Assembly: GCF_015904235.1 (NCBI RefSeq)
Contig: NZ_JADZLT010000042.1
Span: 62,001 to 126,000, forward strand
DNA from: Methylobrevis albus
GTDB lineage: Bacteria; Pseudomonadota; Alphaproteobacteria; Rhizobiales; Pleomorphomonadaceae
Length of the DNA: 64,000 nt
Direction: 5' to 3'
Below, in pieces: positions 44,165-53,016 of this stretch. Position 1 is the first letter of the stretch; every line of letters begins with the position of its first letter. The notes below the pieces were generated by a model. It worked only from the letters and a program-made list of their open reading frames with translations, was not told where the DNA came from and did no database searches. Made by a program: the position numbers and the translations under genes.

Positions 44165-45100
44165 CTACCCGCCCCCCGCCCGCGCCGGCACGGCCTTCAG
44201 ATACGCCGCGATCGCCTCGCGGTCCTCGGCCGGCAGGGCGGCGAGGTTTTCCTGGACGGCGACCATCGAGCCGCCGAAGGAATCGAACTCCGGCGTGAAG
44301 CCGCTTTCCAGCGAATAGGCGATCTCCTCGGCGCTCCAGGCGCCGATGCCGGTCGAATCGGGCGTAATGTTCGGGATGCGGCCGTCGCCGTCGGGGTTCG
44401 GGGCGCCGGCGAGCCAGGCGGTCCTGTCGAGGCCGCCGATCGCGTCGCGCGGCGTGTGGCACTCGCCGCAGTGGCCGGGGCCCTCGACGAGATACTGGCC
44501 GCGGCGGACGAGATCGGAGGCGTCGGCGAGGACCACCGCCGGGACAGGGTCGAGGTAGAGCCGCTTCCAGAGGCCGAGGCCGCGGCGCAGGCTGAACGGG
44601 AACGGCAGTTCGTGTGCCGCGACCTGGTTCGGCACCGCAGGCAGGGTGTCCATGTAGCCCTTGAGGTCGATGACGTCGGGCAGCGTCATGCGGGCGTAGG
44701 ACGTGTAGGGGAACGCCGGATAGAGGTGCTCGCCGCGGCGGCCGACGCCGCGCACCATCGCGTTGACGAAGTCGAGCGTCGACCAGCCGCCGATGCCGGT
44801 GTCAGGGTCGGGCGAGATGTTGGGGACGTGGAAGCGGCCGAAATCGGTGTTGAGCGTCACGCCGCCGGCGAGGCGTAGCTTGTCCTCGCCCTTCGCCCCC
44901 GGGGCCGCATGGCAGGACGAGCAGCCGCCGGCGTGGAAGATGCGCTCGCCGTTGGCGATGTCGGGCGTGTGGGCGGGCAGGTCGGTCTCGGCGAGGGTCT
45001 CGGGCGCCGTCAGCAGCCAGAAGCCGCCACCGCCGAGGAGGGCGGCGAGCGCCGCCAGACCGAACAGCCGCTTGATCACGCTCCGTCTCCTCGTCGCCAT
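44165..45100 (-). CDS. Dihaem cytochrome c
   Basis: A 311-residue protein with an N-terminal membrane anchor or signal (RLFGLAALAALLGGGGFWLL) and two haem c attachment sites, CSSCH (about residue 60) and CGECH (about 210). Each is followed downstream by a possible Met ligand region. The spacing and the paired domains (NGERIFHAGGCSSCH ... GQYLVEGPGHCGECH) resemble the cytochrome subunits of membrane dehydrogenases (alcohol, aldehyde, gluconate or sorbose type). No dehydrogenase gene is next to it, so the electron donor is unknown. The ATG at 45100 is chosen over TTG at 45142. Confidence 0.9.
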   Translation of the reverse strand: MATRRRSVIKRLFGLAALAALLGGGGFWLLTAPETLAETDLPAHTPDIANGERIFHAGGCSSCHAAPGAKGEDKLRLAGGVTLNTDFGRFHVPNISPDPDTGIGGWSTLDFVNAMVRGVGRRGEHLYPAFPYTSYARMTLPDVIDLKGYMDTLPAVPNQVAAHELPFPFSLRRGLGLWKRLYLDPVPAVVLADASDLVRRGQYLVEGPGHCGECHTPRDAIGGLDRTAWLAGAPNPDGDGRIPNITPDSTGIGAWSAEEIAYSLESGFTPEFDSFGGSMVAVQENLAALPAEDREAIAAYLKAVPARAGGG

Positions 45101-45198
45101 TGGCACCGGCGGCAGGATCGATGCTGCGGCGGGGGTGGTCAACCGGTGGATCGGTTCCGACGCTCACTCTGCCGTGACCGTCGGCCGGCCCGAAACGC

Positions 45199-45224
45199 AA
45201 AAAGCCCGGCCGGGGCCGGGCTTT
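45199..45224 (-). terminator. Rho-independent terminator of the rpmB-transporter unit
   Basis: On the minus strand an 11-bp stem (AAAGCCCGGCC with its complement, 45201-45211 and 45214-45224) is followed by a T-run (complement of 45199-45203). It lies 24 bases past the transporter stop. Confidence 0.85.
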
Positions 45225-45247
45225 GGAGCGATGCGAACCGATGCGCG

Positions 45248-45817
45248 TCAGGCGGCGCCGGCGGACCGATAGGGCTTCACGAGGTGCATCAGGCTGGCGT
45301 AGGGCAGCAGCGCCGCCACCGCGACCAGCATCTTCACGCCGAAGTCGCCGAGTGCCCAGCCGACCCAGGGCAGGCCGGTGCCGGCGAAGGCGAGGCTGAA
45401 GAAGACGGCGGTGTCGAGCGCCGAGCCGAGCGTCGAGGAGGCGAGCGGCGCGCGCCACCAGCTTCCCTGCCGCAGCCGGTTGAAGACCGCGACGTCGAGC
45501 AGTTGCGCCGACAGGAACGCCGTGCCGGAGGCGAGCGCGATGCGCGGATCGGCGAGCCAGATCGACAGGGCCACGGCGAGCGCGAAGCCGACATAGATCA
45601 CCCGCCGGGTCGCGGCGGGGCCGTACCAGCGGTTGGTGAGGTCGGTCACGAGAAACGCGACGGGATAGGTGAACGCGCCCCAGGTGAGCACCTCGTCCAG
45701 CCCGAAGGGCGTGAACGGATACTGCACCAGGATATTCGAGGCGACGACCACCGCGCACATCACGGCGACCGACGGCCAGAGCCGCCGGTCGAAGAAGGTG
45801 ACCGGTCCGCCAGCCAT
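45248..45817 (-). CDS. Queuosine-precursor transporter, VUT (YhhQ) family
   Basis: A 189-residue protein with about six membrane segments. Family signatures are PVAFLVTDLTNRWYGPAATR and, later, QLLDVAVFNRLRQGSWWRAP and STLGSALDTAVFFSLAF, matching the YhhQ/VUT family that imports 7-cyano-7-deazaguanine or related queuosine precursors. The ATG at 45817 lies three bases after the rpmB stop, so it is cotranscribed with the ribosomal protein gene. It is shorter than E. coli YhhQ (about 220) but covers the domain. Confidence 0.9.
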   Translation of the reverse strand: MAGGPVTFFDRRLWPSVAVMCAVVVASNILVQYPFTPFGLDEVLTWGAFTYPVAFLVTDLTNRWYGPAATRRVIYVGFALAVALSIWLADPRIALASGTAFLSAQLLDVAVFNRLRQGSWWRAPLASSTLGSALDTAVFFSLAFAGTGLPWVGWALGDFGVKMLVAVAALLPYASLMHLVKPYRSAGAA

Positions 45818-45819
45818 GA

Positions 45820-46122
45820 TCAGGCCGCGACGACGACGTCGTCGTCGAGCTTCTTCGCGATCTGGCGCTTCAGCAGGCGAGCCCGCTGCGACAGTTCGAG
45901 GTCCGACGACTTCGCGAGGAAGGCGTCGAGCCCGCCGCGGTGTTCCACCGAGCGCAGCGCATTGGCCGAAACGCGCAGGCGCACGCTCTGGCCGAGCGCC
46001 TCGCTCTGCAGCGTGACGCTGCAGAGGTTGGGCAGGAAGCGGCGACGGGTCTTGTTGTTGGCGTGGCTCACGTTGTTGCCAACCAGAACCGCCTTGCCGG
46101 TCAGTTCGCACCGACGAGCCAT
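45820..46122 (-). CDS. rpmB: 50S ribosomal protein L28
   Basis: A 100-residue protein with the L28 signature [20 protein letters not shown] then [13 protein letters not shown], and [20 protein letters not shown]. It is the length typical for alphaproteobacteria (about 97-102), which have a longer C-terminus than E. coli. It has a strong sigma-70 promoter 120 bases upstream (46240-46268) and shares a transcript with the queuosine-precursor transporter gene. rpmG is not adjacent. Confidence 0.98.
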   Translation of the reverse strand: MARRCELTGKAVLVGNNVSHANNKTRRRFLPNLCSVTLQSEALGQSVRLRVSANALRSVEHRGGLDAFLAKSSDLELSQRARLLKRQIAKKLDDDVVVAA

Positions 46123-46239
46123 CGTGATATCCTCTTGATCTCAGGGGCTTTCGGCATCGGCCCGGCGACAGGGCACCAAAGGTTGCCACGCCGGAGGCCG
46201 GCCGTCCCGCGGGGGAAGCCGATTTCAAAGTGGGTCGTT

Positions 46240-46268
46240 CTATAGTGAGGCGGCCGGTTCCCGTCAAG
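46240..46268 (-). promoter_or_regulatory. Sigma-70 promoter of rpmB
   Basis: On the minus strand, CTTGAC (complement of 46263-46268), a 17-base spacer and CTATAG (complement of 46240-46245) match the alphaproteobacterial housekeeping consensus (CTTGAC-N17-CTATAT) almost perfectly. The -10 ends 118 bases before the rpmB start. Confidence 0.85.
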
Positions 46269-46565
46269 CCTTGCAGCCGCGGTGGCGCCGCCCACTCTCG
46301 ACAGACGGGCTCCGATCGCCGATGATCGAGGGCCGCGCGAATCCGGTGGGATCAAGCGGCACGCTCACGCATTAACGATCCGGTTACCATGGCGGCAGGA
46401 GACTTGCCGCGAGTGGCGTCCGGTCGTCGCCGGTTTCCGTTCCCCGCCGGGGTGCGGCCGGCAAACGCGCGAAGATGCTGGCCGATATGTAGATCGGCGC
46501 TATCTGACGCTTCGGCTGACCGAGGCGGGCGTGATCGGGGTGGGGCAAGGCCTGGAGGATTGACG

Positions 46566-47465
46566 GTGCTCGTTGGAACTCGTCTTCTTGATCGACTGCC
46601 GGGGCGAGACCGTTCGCCCGGGTCGGCGCGGACGCGCGGGCGGGGCGATCTCCGCCGCCGCGGTGCGGCCGTCGCGGCCGTGGTCGCCGCGGCGCTCTGT
46701 GCCCCGGTGCCGGCGCTCGCCGCCGAGGTGAAAGCCCTCTACGACGTCACTTTCGCCGGTATCGGCATCGCCAAGGGCACGCTCGGCGTGATCCTGCGGG
46801 GACAGTCCTATTCGGCCAAGGTGCAGATCTCGACCTCGGGACTTGCCCGCATCATCTCGTCGGAAGAGAGCGAGGCGACGGCGCGCGGCAGTTTCTCCGG
46901 CGCGCGGGCCTCCCCCGCCTCCTATGAGCTGATGTCGCGCGGCGAGAAGATCACCCAGGTGAACATGTCGCTGTCGGGCGGCGGCGTGCGCAAGCTCGCG
47001 GCGCATCCGGAACTCTCGGAGAGCCCGGACCGCATCCCGGTCACCAATGCCGACAAGCGCAACGTCGTCGATCCGCTGAGCGCGGTGCTCATGCCGGTGA
47101 AGAAGACCGGCGACACCGACGGCGCGGCCTGCAACCGCACCCTGCCGATCTTCGACGGCTGGACGCGCTATGACGTCAAGCTGTCCTACAAGCAGACGAC
47201 CAACGTCGCGATCGAGGGCTATTCCGGCCCGGCGATCGTCTGCGCGGCGCGCTGGGTTCCGGTCTCCGGCCACCGCGAGAGCCGCAAGTCGACGCAGTTC
47301 ATGGCGAACAACCGCGACATCGAGATCTGGCTGGTGCCGGTCGCCGATGCGCCGCTGCTGGTGCCCTACAAGATCGGCGTGCGCACCATGCGCGGCATGC
47401 TGACCGTGCAGGCGACCCGCTTCGAGGGCGCTGCCGGCGGCGCCGTCCGCCAGGCCGTCAACTGA
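46566..47465 (+). CDS. DUF3108-domain exported protein
   Basis: A 299-residue protein starting at GTG, fixed by GGAGG seven bases upstream (46554-46558). A basic N-region (about 30 residues) and hydrophobic stretch (GAAVAAVVAAALCAPVPALAAE) form an export signal. The mature part is a beta-rich DUF3108 domain: YDVTFAGIGIAKGTLGVIL, FSGARASPASYELMSRGEK, and the C-terminal ARWVPVSGHRESRKSTQFM. The family is periplasmic and uncharacterised, with a lipocalin-like fold suspected. It sits between rpmB (divergent) and the helicase, a conserved Rhizobiales order. A strong hairpin follows 65 bases after the stop. Confidence 0.82.
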   Translation: MLVGTRLLDRLPGRDRSPGSARTRGRGDLRRRGAAVAAVVAAALCAPVPALAAEVKALYDVTFAGIGIAKGTLGVILRGQSYSAKVQISTSGLARIISSEESEATARGSFSGARASPASYELMSRGEKITQVNMSLSGGGVRKLAAHPELSESPDRIPVTNADKRNVVDPLSAVLMPVKKTGDTDGAACNRTLPIFDGWTRYDVKLSYKQTTNVAIEGYSGPAIVCAARWVPVSGHRESRKSTQFMANNRDIEIWLVPVADAPLLVPYKIGVRTMRGMLTVQATRFEGAAGGAVRQAVN

Positions 47466-47530
47466 CCCTGCCGCCGCGGCCGGTTTGGGCGCGCGGCGGT
47501 CGACCCCTGCTCCAGACAAGCTCGGTTCCA

Positions 47531-47564
47531 GTTCGGGGGCGCCTCGCCAGAGGCGCCCCCGAAC
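47531..47564 (+). terminator. Strong hairpin behind the DUF3108 gene
   Basis: A perfect 15-bp stem (47531-47545 with 47550-47564) with a four-base loop, GC-rich and without a T-run. It lies 66 bases past the stop and probably ends or stabilises that transcript. Confidence 0.65.
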
Positions 47565-48197
47565 GCGTTCTGGCGCCGGTTTCAGTGGCGGCGGAACCTC
47601 GGGGCGTACTGCCTGTTCGTCTGCATGTCCCGGTTCGGGACGAATTCGTTAACCGTAGCGATGCGACAAGGCCGTAGCGGCCGTGGCCGGCGCGGGAAAT
47701 AGCGTTGGTCGCGGCGGAACCCACGAGATGCGGTATGGACCAGAACGGGAACTTCGCGAGTTGGGTGATTCGTGCCCGGCCCGTTCCCGTCCCGTGCCAA
47801 GGCCGCGAATTCTTAACGGCCGGAGTCGCGCCGGGGGCGGCACAAGTAATCTTTCGTTAAGTCGCGAGTCTTGCCGAATCTTTCTCTTGACAGCGATTCG
47901 GGCTCCGAATCGATCGACTCGCGGACTCGAGTCCCCGATTCAATATGCGGCGCTGAAGACTCATAGGGGCGCTTGATCTAGTATGGAACGAACCATGAAT
48001 ACACCCTGGTCGTCGATTCGAGCCGGTTTTGTTCCGAGCTTGTTCTGTCCGGAGATTCGGCGCGCCCTCTGGCCCATGTCCCTGTATGGTGGCGCTCCAA
48101 AAAGGACGCGCACGGGGGCGCTGCCCGTGCTAATCAACCGCTCGATCCGGCCCGCCGTGGCCGGTGCCAGCAACGGTCCGAGGCCTGACCGATCGCA
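47565..48197. other. Long, AT-enriched intergenic region upstream of the helicase gene
   Basis: More than 600 bases without a supported gene, clearly less GC-rich than the rest of the window, especially 47640-48060. It holds several dyads: an 8-bp stem with three-base loop at 47894-47912 and a perfect 12-base palindrome GGACTCGAGTCC at 47923-47934. A TTGACA hexamer lies just before the first dyad, and there is a GGAAC-N16-TGTT pair at 47593-47617. A 72-codon frame (47983-48201) overlaps the helicase start by ATGA, but its codon use lacks the strong third-position GC of real genes here. A long leader or regulatory RNA is possible. Confidence 0.45.
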
Positions 48198-51100
48198 ATG
48201 ACCTTTGCCCCGAAGACGCCGCTTGCCCCGGTCGCTCGCGCCCGGAACGTCACGGCGGTGCTGGGTCCGACCAATACCGGCAAGACCCATCTCGCGATCG
48301 AGCGCCTCGTCGGCCACGACAGTGGCATGATCGGCCTGCCGCTGCGCCTGCTCGCCCGCGAGGTCTACACCCGCGTCGCCGAGAAGGTCGGGGTCGGGCT
48401 CGTCGCGCTGGTGACCGGTGAAGAGAAGGTGGTGCCGCCCGGCGCCCGCTTCATCGTCGCGACCGTCGAGGCGATGCCGCGCGACATCGACGTCTCCTTC
48501 GTCGCCATCGACGAGGTGCAGCTCGCCGCCGATCTCGACCGCGGCCACGTCTTCACCGACCGAATCCTCAACATGCGCGGCCGCTACGAGACGCTGCTGC
48601 TCGGCTCGGGCACCGCGCGCGGCCTGATCGAGAAGCTGCTGCCGGGGGTCAACGTGGTGACCCGGCCGCGGCTGTCGCAGCTGCTCTATGCCGGCTCGAA
48701 GAAGATCACCCGGCTGCCGCGGCGCTCGGCGGTGGTCGCCTTCTCGGCCGAGGAGGTCTACGCGATCGCCGAGCTGATCCGGCGCCAGCGCGGCGGGGCC
48801 GCGGTGGTGATGGGCTCGCTCAGCCCGCGCACCCGCAACGCCCAGGTCGAGCTGTTCCAGTCCGGCGACGTCGAGTTCCTCGTCGCGACCGACGCGGTCG
48901 GCATGGGGCTGAACCTCGACGTCGAGCACGTCGCCTTCGCCCAGGCGCGCAAATTCGACGGCTACCAGTACCGCAACCTGGTACCGGCCGAGCTCGGCCA
49001 GATCGCCGGACGCGCCGGCCGGCACCTGCGCGACGGCACCTTCGGCGCGACGGGGCAGGTGCCGCCGTTCGACGACGACGTGGTGCGCGCGATCGAGTCC
49101 CACGACTTCGAACCGCTGCGCACCTTCCAGTGGCGGAGCGCCGAACTCGACTTTCGCGACATCGACCGGCTGCGCGCCTCGCTCGACCGTCCCCCCAACA
49201 CCGAGGGCCTGACGCGGGCCTTGCCGGGTGACGACCAGCGCGCGCTCGACTATGCCCTGCGTGACGGCGACGTCGCGGCGCTGGCCACGACGCGCGAGAG
49301 GGTTGCGTTGCTCTGGGACGTCTGTCAGGTTCCCGACTTCCGCAAGATCTCGCCTGCCCAGCACGGAGACCTGATCGTTGCGCTGTACGGCTTCCTTGCC
49401 GCCGGCGGCGTCATTCCGGAAGACTGGCTGGCTCGCCAGCTCGCCTTCGCTGACCGCGTCGACGGGGATATCGACGCGCTGTCGGCCCGCATCGCCCAGG
49501 TGCGGACATGGACCTACGTCGCCAACCGTCAGGACTGGCTGAGCGACTTCCGGCACTGGCAGGCACGCACCCGTGACATGGAGGATCGGCTGTCCGACGC
49601 CCTCCACGAGAAATTGACCCAGAGGTTCGTCGATCGCCGAACTTCCGTTCTGATGAAACGCTTGAGAGAAAACGCCATGCTGGAAGCCGAAATCAAAGAG
49701 ACTGGCGCCGTGCTCGTCGAAGGGCAGCACGTCGGCGAGCTCCATGGGTTCCGGTTCGTGCCCGACCAGACCGGCGACGGTCCCGACGCGAAAGCGGTGC
49801 GGGCCGCGGCGGCGAAGGCGCTCGCGAGCGAGATCGACAAGCGCGCCGAGAAGCTGGGCCGGGCCCCGAACGAGGATTTCGTGCTGTCGTCCGATGCGAC
49901 GATCCGCTGGCTCGGCCAGCCGGTCGCCCGCCTCGTCGCCGGCGAGGAAGTGCTGAAGCCGGTCGTCCTGCTGCTCGCCGACGAGCAACTCAGCGGCCCG
50001 CCGCGCGACGCCGTGCAGGCTCGGCTCGGCCAGTGGGTCACCGCCCACATCGGCACGCTGCTGAAGCCGCTGACCGACCTGCGCGATGCCGCCGACCTCG
50101 AGGGCCTCGCCCGCGGCGTCGCCTTCCGCATGGTCGAGGCGCTCGGCACGCTCGACCGGCAGGAGGTCGCCGACGACGTCAAGGCGCTCGACCAGACGCC
50201 GCGCGCCACCATGCGCAAATACGGCGTCCGCTTCGGCGCCCACCACATCTACCTGCCGGCGCTGCTGAAGCCGGCCCCCGCCAGCCTCGTCGCGCTGCTC
50301 TGGGCGCTGAAGCACGGCAGCCTCGACATGCCGGGCCTCGCCGAACTGCCGCAGTTGTCGGCGTCGGGGCGCACCTCGATCCCGGTCGACCCGAGCTTCG
50401 ACAAGGTGCTCTACCGCCTCGTCGGCTTCCGCGTCGCCGGGCCGCGCGCGGTGCGTCTCGACATCCTCGAGCGCCTCGCCGACATCATCCGGCCGCTGGT
50501 CGCCTGGAAGCCGACCGACGGCGCGACGCCGCCGGTGGGCGCGATTGCCCAGGGTGGCGGTTTCACCGTGACCGTGGCGATGACGTCGCTGCTCGGCTGC
50601 GCCGGCGAGGATTTCGCGGCGGTGCTGCGCGGTCTCGGCTACCGGCTGGAGCGGCGCACGGTGAAGGTCGCTGCCCCGGCGCCTGCAGCGGACGCGGCAC
50701 CGGCCGAGACCGCGGCGGCTGAGACGGCTGCCCCGGTGACGGAACAGACCGCTACCGACGCCGTCTCCGACGCCTCCCCGGACGCGCCCTCGGATGCCCC
50801 CTCGGACGCCCCTGTGGCGGACGTCGCCGCGGACGAGACGATCGCTCCGGCCGAGACCGAAACAGCCGCCGAAGCCGAAGTATCCGCCGAGGCGGCCGCC
50901 CCGGCCGAAAATTCTGACGGCGACGCCGACGTGGCCGAGACGGCTGCTGCGGACGGACCCGTCACCGAGGACGCTCCCGAAGGCGTGTCCGCGGAGTCCG
51001 ATGTGTCCGAAGGCGAAACAGACGCCGCCGTGGCGGCCGAGGCCGAAGCGCCGGCGAATGCCGAGCCGGAAGAGCAGGTCATCGAGATCTGGCGACCGGG

Positions 51101-51569
51101 CCGCTTCGATCGCGGCCGGCGTGACGGTCGCGGTGAGGGCCGCGGCGAAGGTCGTGGCGGCGCCGGGCGCGGTGAAGGCCGGGGCGAAGGCCGGGGCGGT
51201 GATCGCCGTGGTGGACACCGCAGCGGCCAGGGTGCCGGGCATGGCGCCGCGTCGGGGGGCGCGAGCCAGCCGTCGGGGGATCAGGCTTCGGGCGCGCCGA
51301 CCGCAGTCGGCGAGCCGCGCAGCCGCCGCGACGAGCAGCGCAAGCGTGGCACCGATTTCGGCTCCGACCGCTCGGGCGGCAAGCCGCGCTTCGATCGTCC
51401 GCGCGGCGAGCCGAAGGGTGATCGCCCGGAGGCCCGGGCCGACAACCGTCCCGACAGCCGTCCGGCCGACAAGCCGGTGCGGCGCGAGCGGCCGGTCGAT
51501 CCGACCTCGCCGTTCGCCGCCCTTGCGGCGCTGAAGGCCGATCTCGAGGCCAAGGCGCGCAAGAAGTGA
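48198..51569 (+). CDS. SUV3-like DExH/D-box RNA helicase with long disordered tail
   Basis: A 1123-residue protein. Walker A is GPTNTGKTHLA (K29), motif II is DEVQ (residues 105-108) and motif VI is QIAGRAGRH (268-276). This short-motif arrangement matches the mitochondrial degradosome helicase Suv3 and its alphaproteobacterial homologues. A helical middle part follows (about 300-780). From about 825 to 960 the sequence is almost only Ala/Glu/Asp/Pro/Thr, followed by an Arg/Gly-rich stretch (RGRRDGRGEGRGEGRGG ...) and a basic end (RRERPVDPTSPFAALAALKA). The tail looks suited to binding RNA and partners. It likely acts in RNA turnover or ribosome assembly. The S4-domain gene follows after 70 bases. 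Confidence 0.92.
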   Translation: MTFAPKTPLAPVARARNVTAVLGPTNTGKTHLAIERLVGHDSGMIGLPLRLLAREVYTRVAEKVGVGLVALVTGEEKVVPPGARFIVATVEAMPRDIDVSFVAIDEVQLAADLDRGHVFTDRILNMRGRYETLLLGSGTARGLIEKLLPGVNVVTRPRLSQLLYAGSKKITRLPRRSAVVAFSAEEVYAIAELIRRQRGGAAVVMGSLSPRTRNAQVELFQSGDVEFLVATDAVGMGLNLDVEHVAFAQARKFDGYQYRNLVPAELGQIAGRAGRHLRDGTFGATGQVPPFDDDVVRAIESHDFEPLRTFQWRSAELDFRDIDRLRASLDRPPNTEGLTRALPGDDQRALDYALRDGDVAALATTRERVALLWDVCQVPDFRKISPAQHGDLIVALYGFLAAGGVIPEDWLARQLAFADRVDGDIDALSARIAQVRTWTYVANRQDWLSDFRHWQARTRDMEDRLSDALHEKLTQRFVDRRTSVLMKRLRENAMLEAEIKETGAVLVEGQHVGELHGFRFVPDQTGDGPDAKAVRAAAAKALASEIDKRAEKLGRAPNEDFVLSSDATIRWLGQPVARLVAGEEVLKPVVLLLADEQLSGPPRDAVQARLGQWVTAHIGTLLKPLTDLRDAADLEGLARGVAFRMVEALGTLDRQEVADDVKALDQTPRATMRKYGVRFGAHHIYLPALLKPAPASLVALLWALKHGSLDMPGLAELPQLSASGRTSIPVDPSFDKVLYRLVGFRVAGPRAVRLDILERLADIIRPLVAWKPTDGATPPVGAIAQGGGFTVTVAMTSLLGCAGEDFAAVLRGLGYRLERRTVKVAAPAPAADAAPAETAAAETAAPVTEQTATDAVSDASPDAPSDAPSDAPVADVAADETIAPAETETAAEAEVSAEAAAPAENSDGDADVAETAAADGPVTEDAPEGVSAESDVSEGETDAAVAAEAEAPANAEPEEQVIEIWRPGRFDRGRRDGRGEGRGEGRGGAGRGEGRGEGRGGDRRGGHRSGQGAGHGAASGGASQPSGDQASGAPTAVGEPRSRRDEQRKRGTDFGSDRSGGKPRFDRPRGEPKGDRPEARADNRPDSRPADKPVRRERPVDPTSPFAALAALKADLEAKARKK

Positions 51570-51639
51570 GCCGGACGACGCTGAGCGCCGTCACCGGCAC
51601 CGCCCCCCGAACCGGGGGTGACGCGGGAGGCGGTGGACG

Positions 51640-52044
51640 GTGAAGGACGGCGTCCAGCGCATCGACAAGTGGCTCTGGTTCGCCCGCGTCGCGAAGACGC
51701 GGACGCTGGCGGCCAAGCTGGTCGCGGGCGGCGGGGTGCGGGTCAACAAGGTCCGCACCGACGCGCCGGCGACGGCGGTGCGCGTCGGCGACGTGCTCAC
51801 CATCGCGGTCGCCCGCAGCGTGCGCGTGCTGAAGGTCGCCGGGCTCGGCGAGCGCCGCGGCCCGGCACCCGAGGCGGCGCTACTCTACGAGGATCTCTCC
51901 GAGCCCGTCGTCCGCGTCGCGGTCGATCCCGTCGCGGCGGCGACGACGGCGGCCCCCGGCGAGCGGGAGCCCGGCAGCGGTCGCCCGACCAAGCGCGAGC
52001 GGCGGCAGACCGACCGGCTCGAGCCCGGCCCCGGCGACGACTGA
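51640..52044 (+). CDS. S4-domain RNA-binding protein, HslR/RqcP-like
   Basis: A 134-residue protein with an N-terminal S4 domain: QRIDKWLWFARVAKTRTLAA, then KLVAGGGVRVNKVRT, which is the Hsp15/HslR pattern. Such proteins bind the 50S subunit carrying stalled peptidyl-tRNA and help recycle it. The C-terminal ~40 residues are a basic, disordered tail (GRPTKRERRQTDRLEPG). The start is GTG at 51640 with GGAGG upstream. It follows the helicase gene in the same direction by 70 bases and precedes fdxA, a common arrangement in the order. Confidence 0.9.
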   Translation: MKDGVQRIDKWLWFARVAKTRTLAAKLVAGGGVRVNKVRTDAPATAVRVGDVLTIAVARSVRVLKVAGLGERRGPAPEAALLYEDLSEPVVRVAVDPVAAATTAAPGEREPGSGRPTKRERRQTDRLEPGPGDD

Positions 52045-52160
52045 ATGCAAGGCCGCATGCCATGCGCCTGCCGCATGCCGGCGGCCCCCTTGCCTCGCCC
52101 GGCAAACTCCTTTAGGCACCGCAACAAAGTCGCCTTGCGCCGTTTCACCCGGAGTGCGTC

Positions 52161-52499
52161 ATGACCTACGTCGTCACCGACAACTGCATCCGTTGCAAGT
52201 ACATGGATTGCGTCGAGGTGTGCCCGGTCGACTGCTTCTATGAAGGCGAGAACATGCTCGTCATTCATCCCGACGAATGCATCGACTGCGGCGTCTGCGA
52301 GCCTGAATGTCCGGCCGAGGCGATCAAGCCGGATACGGAATCGGGCCTCGATCCGTGGCTGAAGCTCAACGCCGACTATGCCTCGAAGTGGCCGAACATC
52401 ACCTCGAAGCGCGAGGCCCCCGCCGACGCCAAGGATTTCGACGGCGTCGAGGGCAAGCTCGAGAAGTACTTCTCGCCGGAGCCGGGGGAGGGCAGCTGA
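52161..52499 (+). CDS. fdxA: Ferredoxin FdxA, 7Fe type
   Basis: A 112-residue protein with the N-terminal cluster motifs [20 protein letters not shown] and, next, [16 protein letters not shown], as in [3Fe-4S]/[4Fe-4S] ferredoxins of the Azotobacter FdI type. The C-terminal ~50 residues ([19 protein letters not shown]) are the usual extension of this group. It is a soluble electron carrier, essential in several alphaproteobacteria. The start ATG at 52161 follows a CGGAG ribosome binding site. Confidence 0.96.
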   Translation: MTYVVTDNCIRCKYMDCVEVCPVDCFYEGENMLVIHPDECIDCGVCEPECPAEAIKPDTESGLDPWLKLNADYASKWPNITSKREAPADAKDFDGVEGKLEKYFSPEPGEGS

Positions 52500-53016
52500 G
52501 CGGGAGCGGCGCGGGGGTCTCCCGCCAGGCGCCAAAGGCCACCGGCCGGCGCAGATCCATCTGAAGCAGCCATGCATTCCAGGCTGGTGAGATCGGCAGC
52601 GCCGCACTCGCCGGCCCGAATCTGCTTCCAATTCAGCCGATTGTGTGATAACAAAACTACGGCAGTCGACAATCTGCCCCCGTCGCATATGCGCCCCCGC
52701 TGGGGCCTTTTTATTGGTCGGTCTCCCTCAGGCTGATTGAAGGCGTCGCGCCGCACTCCCGCGGTCGTCGACCCGTGCGCGACGTGGCGGCATCACCCGG
52801 ATCGGCTGGTACAACGAAAGAGCTCGCCGGCACGAAGGATCCTCACGAGCCTATTGCACGGATCTGACGCGGCTCGCCGCGCGGTGGTCCGGCGCTAGCC
52901 CCTCTGATGATCCGAATTGCCTGAAGACCGACCTGACCTGCGGCGCACGTCCTCCCACCGCGCCGCGGATCCGACCGGTTGCTTCGTCCCGGCGTCGCAA
53001 GGAGTGGATAGACCGA
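52500..53016. other. Intergenic region between fdxA and carD
   Basis: A 517-base gap with no supported gene. A short stem (GCCCC/GGGGC at 52693-52706) followed by five T may be a weak terminator for fdxA, though it lies 190 bases past the stop. The stretch around 52630-52670 is AT-rich (TGTGTGATAACAAAAC). The carD ribosome binding site AAGGAG is at 52999-53004. The carD promoter must lie here but no convincing -35/-10 pair was found. Confidence 0.4.

Noticed and set aside
47983..48201. A 72-codon frame overlapping the helicase start by ATGA
   Set aside because: The overlap is suggestive, but the codon third positions lack the GC bias of real genes here, there is no good ribosome binding site, and the product has no recognisable features.
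47961..51242. A 1093-codon minus-strand frame opposite the helicase
   Set aside because: It is a shadow; Gly/Arg/Asp/His-biased translation, no ribosome binding site, and no motifs, while the plus strand has all helicase motifs.
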